64,000 nt of DNA from Siderastrea siderea (GCA_964030785.1 OZ034979.1:11324883-11388882); one strand, 5' to 3'; counted from the first letter of the stretch, positions 33,535-41,942 are shown. The notes: generated by a model from the sequence alone, not told the origin. Made by a program: numbers and translations.

Positions 33535-33543
33535 CCCTTTATA
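33535..33543 (-). promoter_or_regulatory. TATA box of the Gly-rich gene
   Basis: Minus-strand TATAAAGGG, about 44 bp before the ATG at 33499. It overlaps the 3' end of the ATPase gene. Confidence 0.65.
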
Positions 33544-34192
33544 GTCGTTTTTGATAGGTGCGAGTCCATCCTTCGTCTTTTAACAGGTGACTCAACAAAC
33601 GTTGTTGATCGGAGGAGGCCGGATGTAAATCCAAGACCAAATACCCATACGGTCGTGTAGTGGCTTGATGAAACGTCTCCAACGTGTCTTTCCAAGTGGT
33701 CGGAAACGATTGAAGCATGACATTGCGTACCCCTAATTGATCTCGGGGGTTCTTGAACGCCACAATGTAATGGGCATTGCGGGATATACTTTTCGCATAG
33801 CGACCCACGGGAAACATGTCTTGGCACAAGTATAGGACGGTCACCCCTTGATGATGGGAATGTTTGGTGAATAAATCCAACACGCGTTTATCGTGACTCC
33901 CTTCATCCATTAAATCATCCAAGACCAGGACCCCATGTCCTTCAGGAAACCATTGCACTAAGGCCTCATGATCGGGAATCCCTTCGTGAAACACCACCCC
34001 TTGATCTTGCATGCTTCGAAATCGATCTTGCCAGGCCCCATAACAATAATGCATTTGAGTCGGTGGGGTGTCAAACAACTCCGGGTTGTCTACCAAGAGT
34101 TTTTCCGTAAACACAGTTTTACCACATCCTGAAGGACCCACCACCAAGATAGAGGAGGGGGTATGAAAACGAAACGGTTTCCCCGTTTGCAT
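33539..34192 (-). CDS. ATP: FtsK/HerA-type genome-packaging ATPase
   Basis: 217 residues, the normal size for Polinton A32-like packaging ATPases. Walker A GPSGCGKT at 19-26 and Walker B VLVLDDL at 88-94; a sensor-like LYLCQD follows at about 120. The enzyme is expected to pump the linear genome into the capsid. It lies downstream of the protease, with a tRNA-like gene between them. The ATG at 34192 is the first in frame and comes about 31 bp after a CCAATAAAAAGG TATA-like sequence. Intact. Confidence 0.95.
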   Translation of the reverse strand: MQTGKPFRFHTPSSILVVGPSGCGKTVFTEKLLVDNPELFDTPPTQMHYCYGAWQDRFRSMQDQGVVFHEGIPDHEALVQWFPEGHGVLVLDDLMDEGSHDKRVLDLFTKHSHHQGVTVLYLCQDMFPVGRYAKSISRNAHYIVAFKNPRDQLGVRNVMLQSFPTTWKDTLETFHQATTRPYGYLVLDLHPASSDQQRLLSHLLKDEGWTRTYQKRL

Positions 34193-34211
34193 GATGACGA
34201 ACTACCCTTAG

Positions 34212-34219
34212 AAAAAAAA
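34212..34219 (-). terminator. RNA polymerase III T8 terminator of the tRNA-like gene
   Basis: Eight consecutive T on the minus strand, 13 bases after the end of the tRNA-like gene. Confidence 0.75.
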
Positions 34220-34232
34220 GGCACCTTTTTAT

Positions 34233-34317
34233 TGGAATCGGTGGGACTCGAACCCACGCACGACCTCCTCATGTATTCGAGGGGATCCAAAGGCTCTACC
34301 CACTGAGCTACGACTCC
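34233..34317 (-). tRNA. tRNA-like gene inside the element (85 nt)
   Basis: Minus strand. The acceptor arms GGAGTCG and CGATTCC pair fully with one G-U, then a discriminator A. D arm GCTC/GAGC with the A box TAGCTCAGTGGGT (34298-34310). T arm GTGGG-TTCGAGT-CCCAC with a consensus B box GGTTCGAGTCC (34244-34254). T8 terminator downstream. The middle 35 nt do not fold into an obvious anticodon arm: CCTC/GAGG closes an 8-nt loop and no anticodon can be assigned. An intron, a type-II variable arm or a non-translational RNA are the options. It lies between protease and ATPase genes on the same strand. Confidence 0.7.
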
Positions 34318-34344
34318 GCCACACTTTTTTCCAACAAATTTTAT

Positions 34345-34884
34345 TTAAGCATTACATTGATGATACGGATGACAACAGAGTTGATACCATCTGGCTTCTT
34401 GACCTACAATCAATTGTTGAAGGCGTTGACCGGCTTGATGGTCATTGCTTACATAATCATGATCCGAAAACTCATTTAAAAACGCTTGCAAGGTTCGTCC
34501 ACGGGCTTTGGCTTTCAAGTACAACAAGGCGTAATCACCACAACTCTTGCTTGAAATGGCTTGGAGGGACTTGCCATTGGTCACTACATACTTCCAATGT
34601 TGGACAATCCAATCTCGTAACGGGGTAGCTTGCACGTACGTATCCAATGGCAAAGCATAACTGTCCAGGACTTCACACACCTTTCCATCCGTCCACACCG
34701 CTAACCAATGTTGTCCCGGTTGATCGTGTGGGTCCGTATTCACAATGTACCCTTGGGGTTGGGTCTTGACAGGACTCTTGGGTAAACGATCACAGGCCAC
34801 CGTCCCGTAAAAGACAGGGTTCAATTGGGGGTCGTCTCGGGCTAAATAATCCAACTGCACATTATTCAAGGCCACATGTTCCAT
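34345..34884 (-). CDS. PRO: adenovirus-type (C5) maturation cysteine protease
   Basis: 179 residues. Catalytic set visible: His59 in GQHWLAVW, Asp74 in EVLDSY, Gln108 in LQAISSK and Cys115 in SKSCGDYALLYL. The enzyme is expected to cleave capsid and core precursors during virion maturation; RGG-type sites in the small basic proteins are candidate substrates (inference). Its ATG overlaps the stop of the capsid gene by one base (TGATG), so both may be read from one mRNA. Intact. Confidence 0.93.
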   Translation of the reverse strand: MEHVALNNVQLDYLARDDPQLNPVFYGTVACDRLPKSPVKTQPQGYIVNTDPHDQPGQHWLAVWTDGKVCEVLDSYALPLDTYVQATPLRDWIVQHWKYVVTNGKSLQAISSKSCGDYALLYLKAKARGRTLQAFLNEFSDHDYVSNDHQAGQRLQQLIVGQEARWYQLCCHPYHQCNA

Positions 34885-36296
34885 CAGTGCTGGTAAATGT
34901 TATACAACACGGCTCCGTTCCTGTCAATCTCCAGCAAATTCTCAAATTCTCCATACACGAGTACGGTTATATTGGTATTGGGGGCGGCTCCAAATTCCAA
35001 CACCAGTTGTAAATCTCCCGTTTGCTTGGGGTTGAGGTTTTGACTGTCAGCACATCCATTGGCCACATTGTCAAACATGTACAAGGTACAATTTTTAGCT
35101 TGGCCCCAATCCAGCAGTTCTACCATGTTGCCTTTCTTTTTACACCAAGCACCACTGGCTTGCAGAAAACGGAAGTAGCCTAGATTATCTCGGGTGCCAT
35201 TGTCATGCACTAACTGGAGGGTTTCATAAGGGTATTCTTCTCCTTTGACAATCTGTTTAATGGAGGTCAGACCAAATTTCTGGAAACAGAAAGGATCTCG
35301 GGTCACATCTCCATTGAAGGCGCGGCTGTCCAGTAACCCCACAATCAATTGGTCAGGTATTCTGTTTTGAAACAGGTTAGGGATATCAAAGCGGACCAGG
35401 TTGCCTTGCATGCTGAAGGTCCGGATTTCACTGCGGACGGTCGGGTAAGCCGCCACTTCTCCTTCATTGTGTCTTTTGCTAGATATACTCTGGTAGATGG
35501 CGTCATTCAAACGCAGTTGGCAGAGATGAAACCGTAGTTTGACATCCCCTTCCATCAATCGGCCAGCTAGACCCACTCCATTCAAAAACAGGCTGGGGCC
35601 GTTGAAATGAAATTTCATCTTGATTTCGATGCCAGGCACCAACAGTTTGCCAGTGTGAAAGACTTCCAAGTGCGGGGTAAACACTAGACTGTGGGTGACA
35701 CCTCCAGCATACTTGGCCACTTCAGCTTTCATGGCACCCAAGGCCCCTTTGTGATTGGGAGGGAGATTCTGGTAGTCTACATGTCCAGCACCAGCATTCG
35801 CTGCTGTGTTGGTATTGTTGGCAGTCCATTCGGGTGGGAAATCCACTTGATTGAACCATCCTTGGGGTCCTAACACGGTCTTGCCATCTTCTCGGTCATA
35901 ATTCAGCAAGGTTTCTAGGTAAGCTTTGTAATGATACGTGTCGGATTGTGGGCTGATCAACGTGCCATTCAACTGCAAGTCAATTTGCTTGATGATGGAA
36001 TGGGCCAAATTATTGACGGGCCACAATTTCTGATTGGCCACCAAGTTCCCGGCATCCTCCTTTTTCAAACTCAATTCCATGGTAAAGTAACTGCGTCCCA
36101 AATCCACAAAATCGTCCAACCCTGGAATGATGAATTCCATGGGATTGATACCCGTGGTGGTGGGTTGGATGGTGACCATGCGATAGGCATTGATGCTAAT
36201 GTCGGTCGGTGGCACCTTGAAAATCCGTAAGGCAGGGTTGACGGTCCCTTCGGAACGCTCGTGAGCCGGGGCGGTTTGTGTACTCACGTCAGGCAT
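34884..36296 (-). CDS. double-jelly-roll major capsid protein (hexon-like)
   Basis: 470 residues. The N-terminal jelly roll has FIIPGLDDFVDLGRSYFTMEL and the hallmark stretch NNLAHSIIKQIDLQLNGTLI followed by YHYKAYLETLLNYDRED, as in Polinton and related viral hexon-like capsid proteins. The C-terminal half has a repeated beta-rich pattern (LVLEFGAAPNTNITVLVYGEF). It should form the trimeric capsomers. A TATA box is at 36339-36346, inside the next gene upstream. The stop is fused to the protease start. Intact; assignment rests on motif recall and position. Confidence 0.88.
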   Translation of the reverse strand: MPDVSTQTAPAHERSEGTVNPALRIFKVPPTDISINAYRMVTIQPTTTGINPMEFIIPGLDDFVDLGRSYFTMELSLKKEDAGNLVANQKLWPVNNLAHSIIKQIDLQLNGTLISPQSDTYHYKAYLETLLNYDREDGKTVLGPQGWFNQVDFPPEWTANNTNTAANAGAGHVDYQNLPPNHKGALGAMKAEVAKYAGGVTHSLVFTPHLEVFHTGKLLVPGIEIKMKFHFNGPSLFLNGVGLAGRLMEGDVKLRFHLCQLRLNDAIYQSISSKRHNEGEVAAYPTVRSEIRTFSMQGNLVRFDIPNLFQNRIPDQLIVGLLDSRAFNGDVTRDPFCFQKFGLTSIKQIVKGEEYPYETLQLVHDNGTRDNLGYFRFLQASGAWCKKKGNMVELLDWGQAKNCTLYMFDNVANGCADSQNLNPKQTGDLQLVLEFGAAPNTNITVLVYGEFENLLEIDRNGAVLYNIYQH

Positions 36297-36298
36297 GT

Positions 36299-36526
36299 TT
36301 AACGTCGTCGAGTGGTACCCCGTCGTCGTCGTGAGGGGTTTTTATAGCGTCGTCGTCGTCGTGCTAAACGTTGTCTCAAATCAAACCCGGGGACTCGCAT
36401 CACCTCGGGACTTAACCATCCACCACGTTGTCGTCGCATGAGTTTCCAAAACGGATACAGTCCACCCCATTGAGACAACCCTCGATTACTACGAATCCGT
36501 CGAGGTCGTGAATGCACGGGTTCCAT
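36299..36526 (-). CDS. small arginine-rich core-like protein (75 aa)
   Basis: I start at the ATG at 36526 (MEPVHSRPRRIRSNRGLSQWGG); the open frame two codons upstream uses GTG. It is very basic, with RRQRGGWLSPEVM in the middle and a C-terminal run RRRRYKNPSRRRRGTTRRR. Probably DNA-condensing, protamine/pVII-like. It sits between the 108-aa gene (its start directly abuts that stop) and the capsid gene, whose TATA box lies inside it. Confidence 0.65.
   Translation of the reverse strand: MEPVHSRPRRIRSNRGLSQWGGLYPFWKLMRRQRGGWLSPEVMRVPGFDLRQRLARRRRRYKNPSRRRRGTTRRR
36339..36346 (-). promoter_or_regulatory. TATA box of the major capsid gene
   Basis: Minus-strand TATAAAAA about 50 bp before the ATG at 36296. 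Confidence 0.7.
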
Positions 36527-36528
36527 GT

Positions 36529-36855
36529 TCACACTCCCAAAATATCACGTGCACGTTTGGTTTGTTTGGGAAATAAGGCAGTGGCTACACGCACGGCGTC
36601 TTTCACGTTCTTATGACTCAACGCTTTCTTGGCTTGTTTGGTGATTTCCTTTTTAAGGACGTCTTCGGCTTTGCGTTTGATACCTCGTGTCAAACCCGTT
36701 TCCAATCCTCTCTTGATATTACTAGGCAATTTTAAAGGATTTCGCGTCCTTATAAGACCTTGCAACCCCCCACGCATCAGATCCGTCATCACTCCTTTGC
36801 CTTGTTGATCATACCACTCGTCGGTTCGAAATCGTGTCAAACTTCCCCCACGCAT
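36529..36855 (-). CDS. basic core-like protein (108 aa)
   Basis: Starts MRGGSLTRFRTDEWYDQQGKG and is rich in Lys/Arg with helical stretches (LETGLTRGIKRKAEDVLKKEITKQAKKAL). RGG or RGGL occurs at the start and near residue 28, possible protease sites. TATA box at 36909-36916. Likely a genome-associated virion protein; family not identified. Confidence 0.65.
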   Translation of the reverse strand: MRGGSLTRFRTDEWYDQQGKGVMTDLMRGGLQGLIRTRNPLKLPSNIKRGLETGLTRGIKRKAEDVLKKEITKQAKKALSHKNVKDAVRVATALFPKQTKRARDILGV

Positions 36856-36908
36856 GGTGCCTTCTTCACCAGGGATAAACGTTTTGTTTGGGCTTCATGG
36901 GACTCCCC

Positions 36909-36916
36909 TTTTTATA
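36909..36916 (-). promoter_or_regulatory. TATA box of the 108-aa basic gene
   Basis: Minus-strand TATAAAAA, about 61 bp before the ATG at 36855 and just after the pX-like gene. Confidence 0.65.
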
Positions 36917-36919
36917 CCG

Positions 36920-37105
36920 TCAGCGTCGTTTTTTCCGAAAAGCGGCTTCCAACCCTTTTTTAGCCCCGTAACTCGCGGCACCACTTGCGGCACCCAACGC
37001 CACAGCTTTCCCTCCAGCGATCAAGGCTGGAATGAGGGCCGCCAGGGGCAAGAGACCCCCTCGTTGCCTTCTTCGTCTCCTTCGACGCACTCTTGTCTTG
37101 GGCAT
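36920..37105 (-). CDS. pX/mu-like small capsid-core protein (61 aa)
   Basis: A textbook-like layout: basic head (MPKTRVRRRRRRRQRGG), an alanine/leucine-rich hydrophobic segment (LLPLAALIPALIAGGKAVALGAASGAAS), and a short basic tail (AFRKKRR). This resembles the adenovirus pX (mu precursor) group found across Polintons and adintoviruses. RGG before the hydrophobic part is a plausible maturation site. TATA box 37 bp upstream. Confidence 0.8.
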   Translation of the reverse strand: MPKTRVRRRRRRRQRGGLLPLAALIPALIAGGKAVALGAASGAASYGAKKGLEAAFRKKRR

Positions 37106-37134
37106 CTTTGTTTGTTTTCACAACCCTTGTTTTC

Positions 37135-37142
37135 TTTTTATA
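37135..37142 (-). promoter_or_regulatory. TATA box of the pX-like gene
   Basis: Minus-strand TATAAAAA about 37 bp before the ATG at 37105. Confidence 0.7.
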
Positions 37143-37143
37143 C

Positions 37144-37383
37144 TCACATGACGTTGCACGTAAACGATTCCCCCGCCCACCGTTTGCGTTTCCCACTTCG
37201 CATTTCTTCCATACGTTTCTTCGTTGATCTTAGGTAATTCTTTTTGGCTAACTTTTCTACCCCTTTGGTGATGGACCAAGCGGCCTTAGGAATCCCGGCA
37301 ATCACCGCGTTGACCCCTTCCCCCGCTTGTGGACGCTGTGGTCGGCGTCGTCGTCGTCGTCGTCGTCGTCGTTTCGGAGGCAT
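37144..37383 (-). CDS. small basic virion-type protein (79 aa)
   Basis: Starts MPPKRRRRRRRRRRPQRPQAGEG, encoded by a run of CGA/CGT-type triplets, followed by GVNAVIAGIPKAAWSITKGVEKLAKK, an amphipathic helix, and a second basic cluster. The layout is similar to the pX-like neighbour but less hydrophobic. Possible membrane-active or core peptide (inference). Confidence 0.65.
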   Translation of the reverse strand: MPPKRRRRRRRRRRPQRPQAGEGVNAVIAGIPKAAWSITKGVEKLAKKNYLRSTKKRMEEMRSGKRKRWAGESFTCNVM

Positions 37384-37416
37384 GATTGATTTGGGTTCCC
37401 TTCTCGTCTCTCTTTT

Positions 37417-38466
37417 TTATGTCTTTTTGAAGTGTAACGTGACAATGGTATGACCTTCACCAAACTTGACCAAGTCTCCTCCTCTACCAATCGTTTCAGC
37501 CACTTGAACGTGAATCATTTCCACCACCTCGTTACGAAGAGACATGTATTGAATGTGCAACGGCTCAAAATACAGGTTACCGCGTGCTTCTCGCTTGTAC
37601 TGGATTTCACGTAACAAATCAGTCACGCGATTGCCCACCACCGTGCTGCCTGCCACGTCGGAGTACACGTGCAACGATCGTGTGGGTTCACCCACCACTG
37701 AACGAAACGCTACATTCAAGTTGGTGAAACGCCAACTACAACTCATACTCAATTGTAAATAATCCGGTAAAAACGAACGCACCGTCCAAAAGACCGGTTT
37801 GCTCTGATCGTCGTTGACATCGTTCCAATCGTTGCCAGCGGGTTTTGTCATGTTGGGGATTTGATCCCCCATGAATTCTTGTTGTAAGTTGGGTCCCAAA
37901 ATCAACACACTGTCAATTTTACGTAACCATCCCATCTTGAGCGCCAACTTGGTGTAGATGGTCAGGGCTGGCGTGTCGGTGCCGCAATGACAGATATTCG
38001 TGTTGTCGATGAGCAGATCCTCGCCTTCCCACTTGAACTTGACGTAGGTGTGTTTGCCTTGATCGTTCAAAAACGTACCCCCTTGAATGGCCATTTCCAT
38101 ACGTTGTTGTTCCAAGTGAGCAATGATGGCTTTCATGAAACTCACGCCATCCACCACCCAATCCAAATCTTGGACGTCATTGATGATGCTTCGCGCGGTG
38201 TCTACTCGCGAGGTCATTTCCCCGTCTTTTGCACCCGGTTTGGGATAAGTTTGGCCCCAGGACGTCCCCATGACGTACCCATTTTTCTTCACCAACTCAT
38301 ACAAATTGACGCGAGCATCCGGTAAGGAAATGGCACTCAACCCCACTTGCCAACCACCTCCCGTGAGCTGTAACGGTTGAGGTAAACGAATCTTGAAGGA
38401 ATTGGGTTGGTTGTTGGGAAATTCACGTCGGTTGGCATGACTGGGTAACGTCACGTAGAACGACAT
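37417..38466 (-). CDS. minor capsid/penton-like protein, copy 1 (349 aa)
   Basis: The frame extends to a GTG at 38484, but the first ATG gives MSFYVTLPSHAN at 38466, preceded by a TTTAAAAGGG TATA-like box at about 38496-38506. The opening SFYVTLPSHA..EFPNN, then LTGGGWQVGLSAISLPD, is the N-terminus I recall for Polinton penton-type minor capsid proteins. The C-terminal half (SCSWRFTNLNVAF; TDLLREIQYKREARG; DLVKFGEGHTIVTLHF) is closely shared with copy 2 immediately upstream, so the two are tandem paralogues. Expected at the fivefold vertices (family knowledge). Confidence 0.8.
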   Translation of the reverse strand: MSFYVTLPSHANRREFPNNQPNSFKIRLPQPLQLTGGGWQVGLSAISLPDARVNLYELVKKNGYVMGTSWGQTYPKPGAKDGEMTSRVDTARSIINDVQDLDWVVDGVSFMKAIIAHLEQQRMEMAIQGGTFLNDQGKHTYVKFKWEGEDLLIDNTNICHCGTDTPALTIYTKLALKMGWLRKIDSVLILGPNLQQEFMGDQIPNMTKPAGNDWNDVNDDQSKPVFWTVRSFLPDYLQLSMSCSWRFTNLNVAFRSVVGEPTRSLHVYSDVAGSTVVGNRVTDLLREIQYKREARGNLYFEPLHIQYMSLRNEVVEMIHVQVAETIGRGGDLVKFGEGHTIVTLHFKKT

Positions 38467-38480
38467 GTTGTCTTTGTTCT

Positions 38481-39521
38481 TCACACCACCACTTCCCTTT
38501 TAAAGTGGAGGGTCAGGAGGGCATGTCCTTCACCAAATTTCACCAGATCCTCATTAGTTTCGGCCATCTGGGTTTCGACGATTTCCACCACTTCGTTGCG
38601 TACTGGGATATATTGAATATGTCGAGGTTCAAAGTGGGTGGTGTTTTGAGGCTGGTACTTGATTTCTCTTAAGAGATCGGTGATACGACCCCCTACCATG
38701 CTGCTGGTGCCTACATCACAATACACATGCAAAGGACGCGTGGAGGGAAATTCCAACGAGGGACGAAAGGTCTGGTTCACATTCACAAACCGCCAATTAC
38801 ACGTCATACTCAATTTCAGATAATCCCCCTCCACTTTCCAAAAGAGGGGCTTGTTGGCGGCATCGCGGATATCCGTCGGGGTGGGAATGGAGTCCGAATG
38901 AAATTCGTGCAAGAGATTCGGACCCAATCGATACACGCCCGTCGACACTTGTTCAATCCATCCCATTCTCAGGGCCAAGGATCTGCCCCATGACACATGT
39001 GCTACTTGTCGTGTGTAATCGACATTGGTCGTATTCAACACCAAATCCCCTTCGGAGGTCCATTCAAACGTCGGGTATAATTTGACGCCATTGTCCTCGG
39101 CCCATTTGTTTTTGGGTTCGGTTTGTTTGGCACGGCTTTGCTCGTAACGGTACACCAGTTGATGAAAAAAGTGCGATCCCGTCGACGAGGCCAATTCCTT
39201 TCTCATATCTCGCCCGTAGACAGTGAGTTCGCGACGTTGATGCCACCATCGATCGTTGCCTTGATCGTCTTGGGCATACACCCGTTCGTGCCATCGTACG
39301 TACAACAGAGCATGGGAATCACCCACGCCTCCTTCTTCCGCTATCACGGGAATGGTGGGTAAGGATAAACTCACCATACCCACCATCCATCCTCGTCCCA
39401 CAAATCGGATGGGTTTAGGCAATCGGTTTCTGAAATGATGACTCTTGTTCCCAGGAAACTCTTTGGTACTCGCATGACTCATCAACGTCACGTAAAACGA
39501 AGAGTTGGGCACCAACGTCAT
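38481..39521 (-). CDS. minor capsid/penton-like protein, copy 2 (346 aa)
   Basis: Paralogue of the next gene with the same plan: SSFYVTLMSHASTKEFPGN opening, GRGWMVGMVSLSLP, WRFVNVNQTF, TDLLREIKYQ, DLVKFGEGHALLTLHF. The N-terminal third differs most (HALLYVRWHERVYAQDDQGN). It lies 14 bases upstream of copy 1's start and next to the integrase. Having two copies suggests hetero-oligomeric vertices or that one copy has become a host-contact protein (inference). Confidence 0.8.
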   Translation of the reverse strand: MTLVPNSSFYVTLMSHASTKEFPGNKSHHFRNRLPKPIRFVGRGWMVGMVSLSLPTIPVIAEEGGVGDSHALLYVRWHERVYAQDDQGNDRWWHQRRELTVYGRDMRKELASSTGSHFFHQLVYRYEQSRAKQTEPKNKWAEDNGVKLYPTFEWTSEGDLVLNTTNVDYTRQVAHVSWGRSLALRMGWIEQVSTGVYRLGPNLLHEFHSDSIPTPTDIRDAANKPLFWKVEGDYLKLSMTCNWRFVNVNQTFRPSLEFPSTRPLHVYCDVGTSSMVGGRITDLLREIKYQPQNTTHFEPRHIQYIPVRNEVVEIVETQMAETNEDLVKFGEGHALLTLHFKREVVV

Positions 39522-39524
39522 TGT

Positions 39525-40682
39525 TTAGTCGCGTCGTCTTTTGGGTGGGCTTGTCTCTTTAGTCTTCAGTTGTCGTTTGGGGGGCCTTGTCTTTTTCCTC
39601 TGGGGTGGTTGGAGAGACGTCACGTCTTGACTTGCAATCCAACTATTGTACTTGTCGGGCCACCCTTTCCACTTGACCAACCAACGATCTTTTTGCCGCT
39701 TAAGTACCTTTTCGATGCGAAACACCTCGGATACATGGACTTTTTGTAAATCCTCTTCATAAAACGTGCCTTGGACAGGGGTATCATCCCATTCGTGAAT
39801 CTTATACGTGGGCACAGGGCCCGGGATCACCCGATGCACCACAAACACCTCTTCGGTCCAACCGGGTAAATACCCTTTTTCAAAGGTACGATGAATCTTG
39901 TTGAGACGGACACGATCCCCGACTTTGAATGTAGGTTTTTTCTTGTCTTTCAACCGTTTGGCATACAATCGTTTCCACACCGCTTCTTCGTTGTCCCATG
40001 TCACGTCTTGAGGGGCCATGCCAATACTTCGATGCCGGGTGGCATTATACCCTTGCACCAACTCGGGTAACACATCGTCAAACTGTAAGGTGTTGGCCGC
40101 GGTGAAATAACGGTACAACCGTTCTTTCAAGGTGCGGTTAAATCGTTCCACCACACTGGCTTTCGCATCCCCTTCGGTGGAAAAATGTTGAATGCCTTGC
40201 TCGTCAAGCCATCGTTGAAAGGTCCGGTTGTAAAATTCTTTCCCTCGATCCGTTTGCAATCGATTAGGGTGACGTCGTCCTTCTTTCAAAATCTTGTCAA
40301 AGGCATGGACCAACGCCACCCCGGTTTTGTCTTTCAACGGTTGTACCCACGCGTACTTGGACAACACATCCAAGACCGTCAGTAAATATCGTATACCCCG
40401 ATTATACTTGGCCAAGGGTTGCACTTCCACTAAATCCGCGACCCATTGATCATCTAATCCTCCTACAATGACGGGGACGGTGGGAAAACGACGACGACGC
40501 GGTTTATGTAACGTATAGGCCAAATCCCGTTCCAAGACCCGTTGAGCTTTTTTCAAAGGGAGACGATGGGCTTTAGCAAACCGTTGCACCCCTCCTAAAC
40601 TGCCGGGAGCTCCAGGATCGTGGTAACGATTCAACCATGGTTGGGAGACCTTTTTCTTTCGAGGGGCCATACGTTCTGGCAT
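39525..40682 (-). CDS. INT: retrovirus-like integrase with chromodomain
   Basis: 385 residues. Core rve domain with the acid triad D83 (WVADLVEV), D145 (LQTDRGKEF) and E179 (ASVVERFNRTLKERL). Before it is a basic N-terminal segment without the usual HHCC finger. After the core comes an SH3-like FKVGDRVRLNK region, then a chromodomain at about 317-352 (FRIEKVLKRQKDRWLVKWKGW, NSWI), and a basic tail. It joins the linear element to host DNA, giving 6-bp duplications as seen here. The chromodomain may steer insertion to methylated-histone chromatin. Two in-frame ATGs (40682, 40670) are possible starts. Intact. Confidence 0.97.
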   Translation of the reverse strand: MPERMAPRKKKVSQPWLNRYHDPGAPGSLGGVQRFAKAHRLPLKKAQRVLERDLAYTLHKPRRRRFPTVPVIVGGLDDQWVADLVEVQPLAKYNRGIRYLLTVLDVLSKYAWVQPLKDKTGVALVHAFDKILKEGRRHPNRLQTDRGKEFYNRTFQRWLDEQGIQHFSTEGDAKASVVERFNRTLKERLYRYFTAANTLQFDDVLPELVQGYNATRHRSIGMAPQDVTWDNEEAVWKRLYAKRLKDKKKPTFKVGDRVRLNKIHRTFEKGYLPGWTEEVFVVHRVIPGPVPTYKIHEWDDTPVQGTFYEEDLQKVHVSEVFRIEKVLKRQKDRWLVKWKGWPDKYNSWIASQDVTSLQPPQRKKTRPPKRQLKTKETSPPKRRRD

Positions 40683-41017
40683 TCATCCCATAAGGTCGGT
40701 ATGGTGGGGACCGTGTGGGGATGCGCCTTTTGAATGATTCGATACCATCGCCAGGCGTAAGGATGAGCTTTTAACCATAAGACAAACACCACCCATCGAT
40801 ACAGGTTGTGGTCTACATGGGTTTCTTCAAAGAGGTGGAGAGGATGCGTGTCCTCGGGACAAGGGGGAATGGGAATTTTAGTACCGGGTTGATGATCATA
40901 TAAGACTTGGCAAAGGGTTTGATGACATTGCCATTGCCCCAGGGACAAGACAGAATCCCACGCATCACATACAGACTCCATGGTGACATTGATAAAAAAT
41001 TTTATTCGTTCTCTCAT
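40631..41017 (-). CDS. unknown Trp/His-rich protein (116-128 aa)
   Basis: Not recognised. Starts at 41017, or more likely at the second ATG, 40981 (MESVCDAWDSVLSLGQWQ), because an AT-rich TATA-like stretch lies about 40 bp before it. It contains DHNLYRWVVFVLWLKAHPYAWRWYRIIQKAH, a strongly aromatic helical segment. The 3' end overlaps the integrase start by about 50 bases, and the 5' end abuts the GRF gene stop. Tight packing supports it being real. Confidence 0.65.
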   Translation of the reverse strand: MRERIKFFINVTMESVCDAWDSVLSLGQWQCHQTLCQVLYDHQPGTKIPIPPCPEDTHPLHLFEETHVDHNLYRWVVFVLWLKAHPYAWRWYRIIQKAHPHTVPTIPTLWDECQNVWPLERKRSPNHG

Positions 41018-41881
41018 TTAAAAGAGACCTAGACGGCCACAGCTGATGGTCTCTAGACCTTTCTGCCAGTTCTCCACACTGTCACTGTACTTAGGGGGTG
41101 GTGGTGCCGGGGCTACCATCATTTCTTGACGGTTCTTGAGCTCTTGGATTTCTCGTAACAATTGTTTCTCATACTCTGTCAGGGGCCGTTCTCGTTCCAC
41201 GTCCTCTTTCCTTCTGACTGGAGGACCAGGGATGTCATAGCCCCTCTTGGGATATCCTTGAGCATCACGGGTGGGTGGTTCCGCTTGTTGGTCGACTTTT
41301 TTGGGAGGGTTGTCATGAAACCACGTCCAGTACTTGGGACCCAAGGGTTGATCGGCCCATCGGAAGAAGCCACACGTTTTCTTGGAACAAGTCAGAAACA
41401 AGCGATCGGGGTTCTGGGTCGAATGACTCTGTTGAAGCGTAGCGGGTTCACGGCAAAAGCATTGTAAACCACCCCACATGTCCAACACTTCTACATCAGG
41501 TTGACTATACACGGCTTTCATATACTCCAGAACTTGATCTTGACCACAAAACAACAAACACGGTTGCATGGGACATTTCACATACTTCCATCCCTTTTGA
41601 GATTCTCGGGCCTCCAAACGCACGTCATGGCAAGGGCATACCATAGTGTCCACTGAACTGGGAGGATCATACACGGTCGTCAAGGTGAATTGAGGTAATG
41701 GGGGTGATTGCTCCACCATGTCATTCAATTCTTTCATCATATCTTCCACAGCAGCTCGGGTGTCTTCCACCACGTCGCACACCACAGGATCACAGTCCAC
41801 GGGCGTCATATGTTGAATGGCCTTCTTCTTCTTTTTCCCCTCTGGGGGATGGGTTGATTTTCTCTTCCGATCGGTGGACAT
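41018..41881 (-). CDS. GRF zinc-finger protein (287 aa)
   Basis: The frame is open further up, but the TATA box at 41919-41926 puts the start at the ATG at 41881 (MSTDRKRKS). A Lys-rich head (PPEGKKKKKAIQHM, likely nuclear) is followed by a first Cys cluster (MVCPCHDVRLE...WKYVKCPMQPC) and then a clear GRF finger, LQCFCREPAT...RLFLTCSKKTCGFFRWAD, about residues 139-176. GRF fingers bind single-stranded DNA in topoisomerase III, APE2 and similar proteins. The C-terminus has a coiled LTEYEKQLLREIQELKNRQEMM and a proline run. A role in replication or DNA handling is inferred. Confidence 0.82.
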   Translation of the reverse strand: MSTDRKRKSTHPPEGKKKKKAIQHMTPVDCDPVVCDVVEDTRAAVEDMMKELNDMVEQSPPLPQFTLTTVYDPPSSVDTMVCPCHDVRLEARESQKGWKYVKCPMQPCLLFCGQDQVLEYMKAVYSQPDVEVLDMWGGLQCFCREPATLQQSHSTQNPDRLFLTCSKKTCGFFRWADQPLGPKYWTWFHDNPPKKVDQQAEPPTRDAQGYPKRGYDIPGPPVRRKEDVERERPLTEYEKQLLREIQELKNRQEMMVAPAPPPPKYSDSVENWQKGLETISCGRLGLF

Positions 41882-41918
41882 CGTACTCAAGGTTGATGTC
41901 ACCCCTACCGACCATGCC

Positions 41919-41926
41919 TTTTTATA
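41919..41926 (-). promoter_or_regulatory. TATA box of the GRF gene
   Basis: Minus-strand TATAAAAA 38-45 bp before the ATG at 41881. Confidence 0.75.
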
Positions 41927-41942
41927 CCTTAGACCCTTGACT

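Noticed and set aside
34233..34317. Assigning a specific tRNA isotype (Pro TGG, Ser CGA or Gly CCC anticodons were tried)
   Set aside because: None of these anticodons falls in a loop closed by a proper 5-bp stem.
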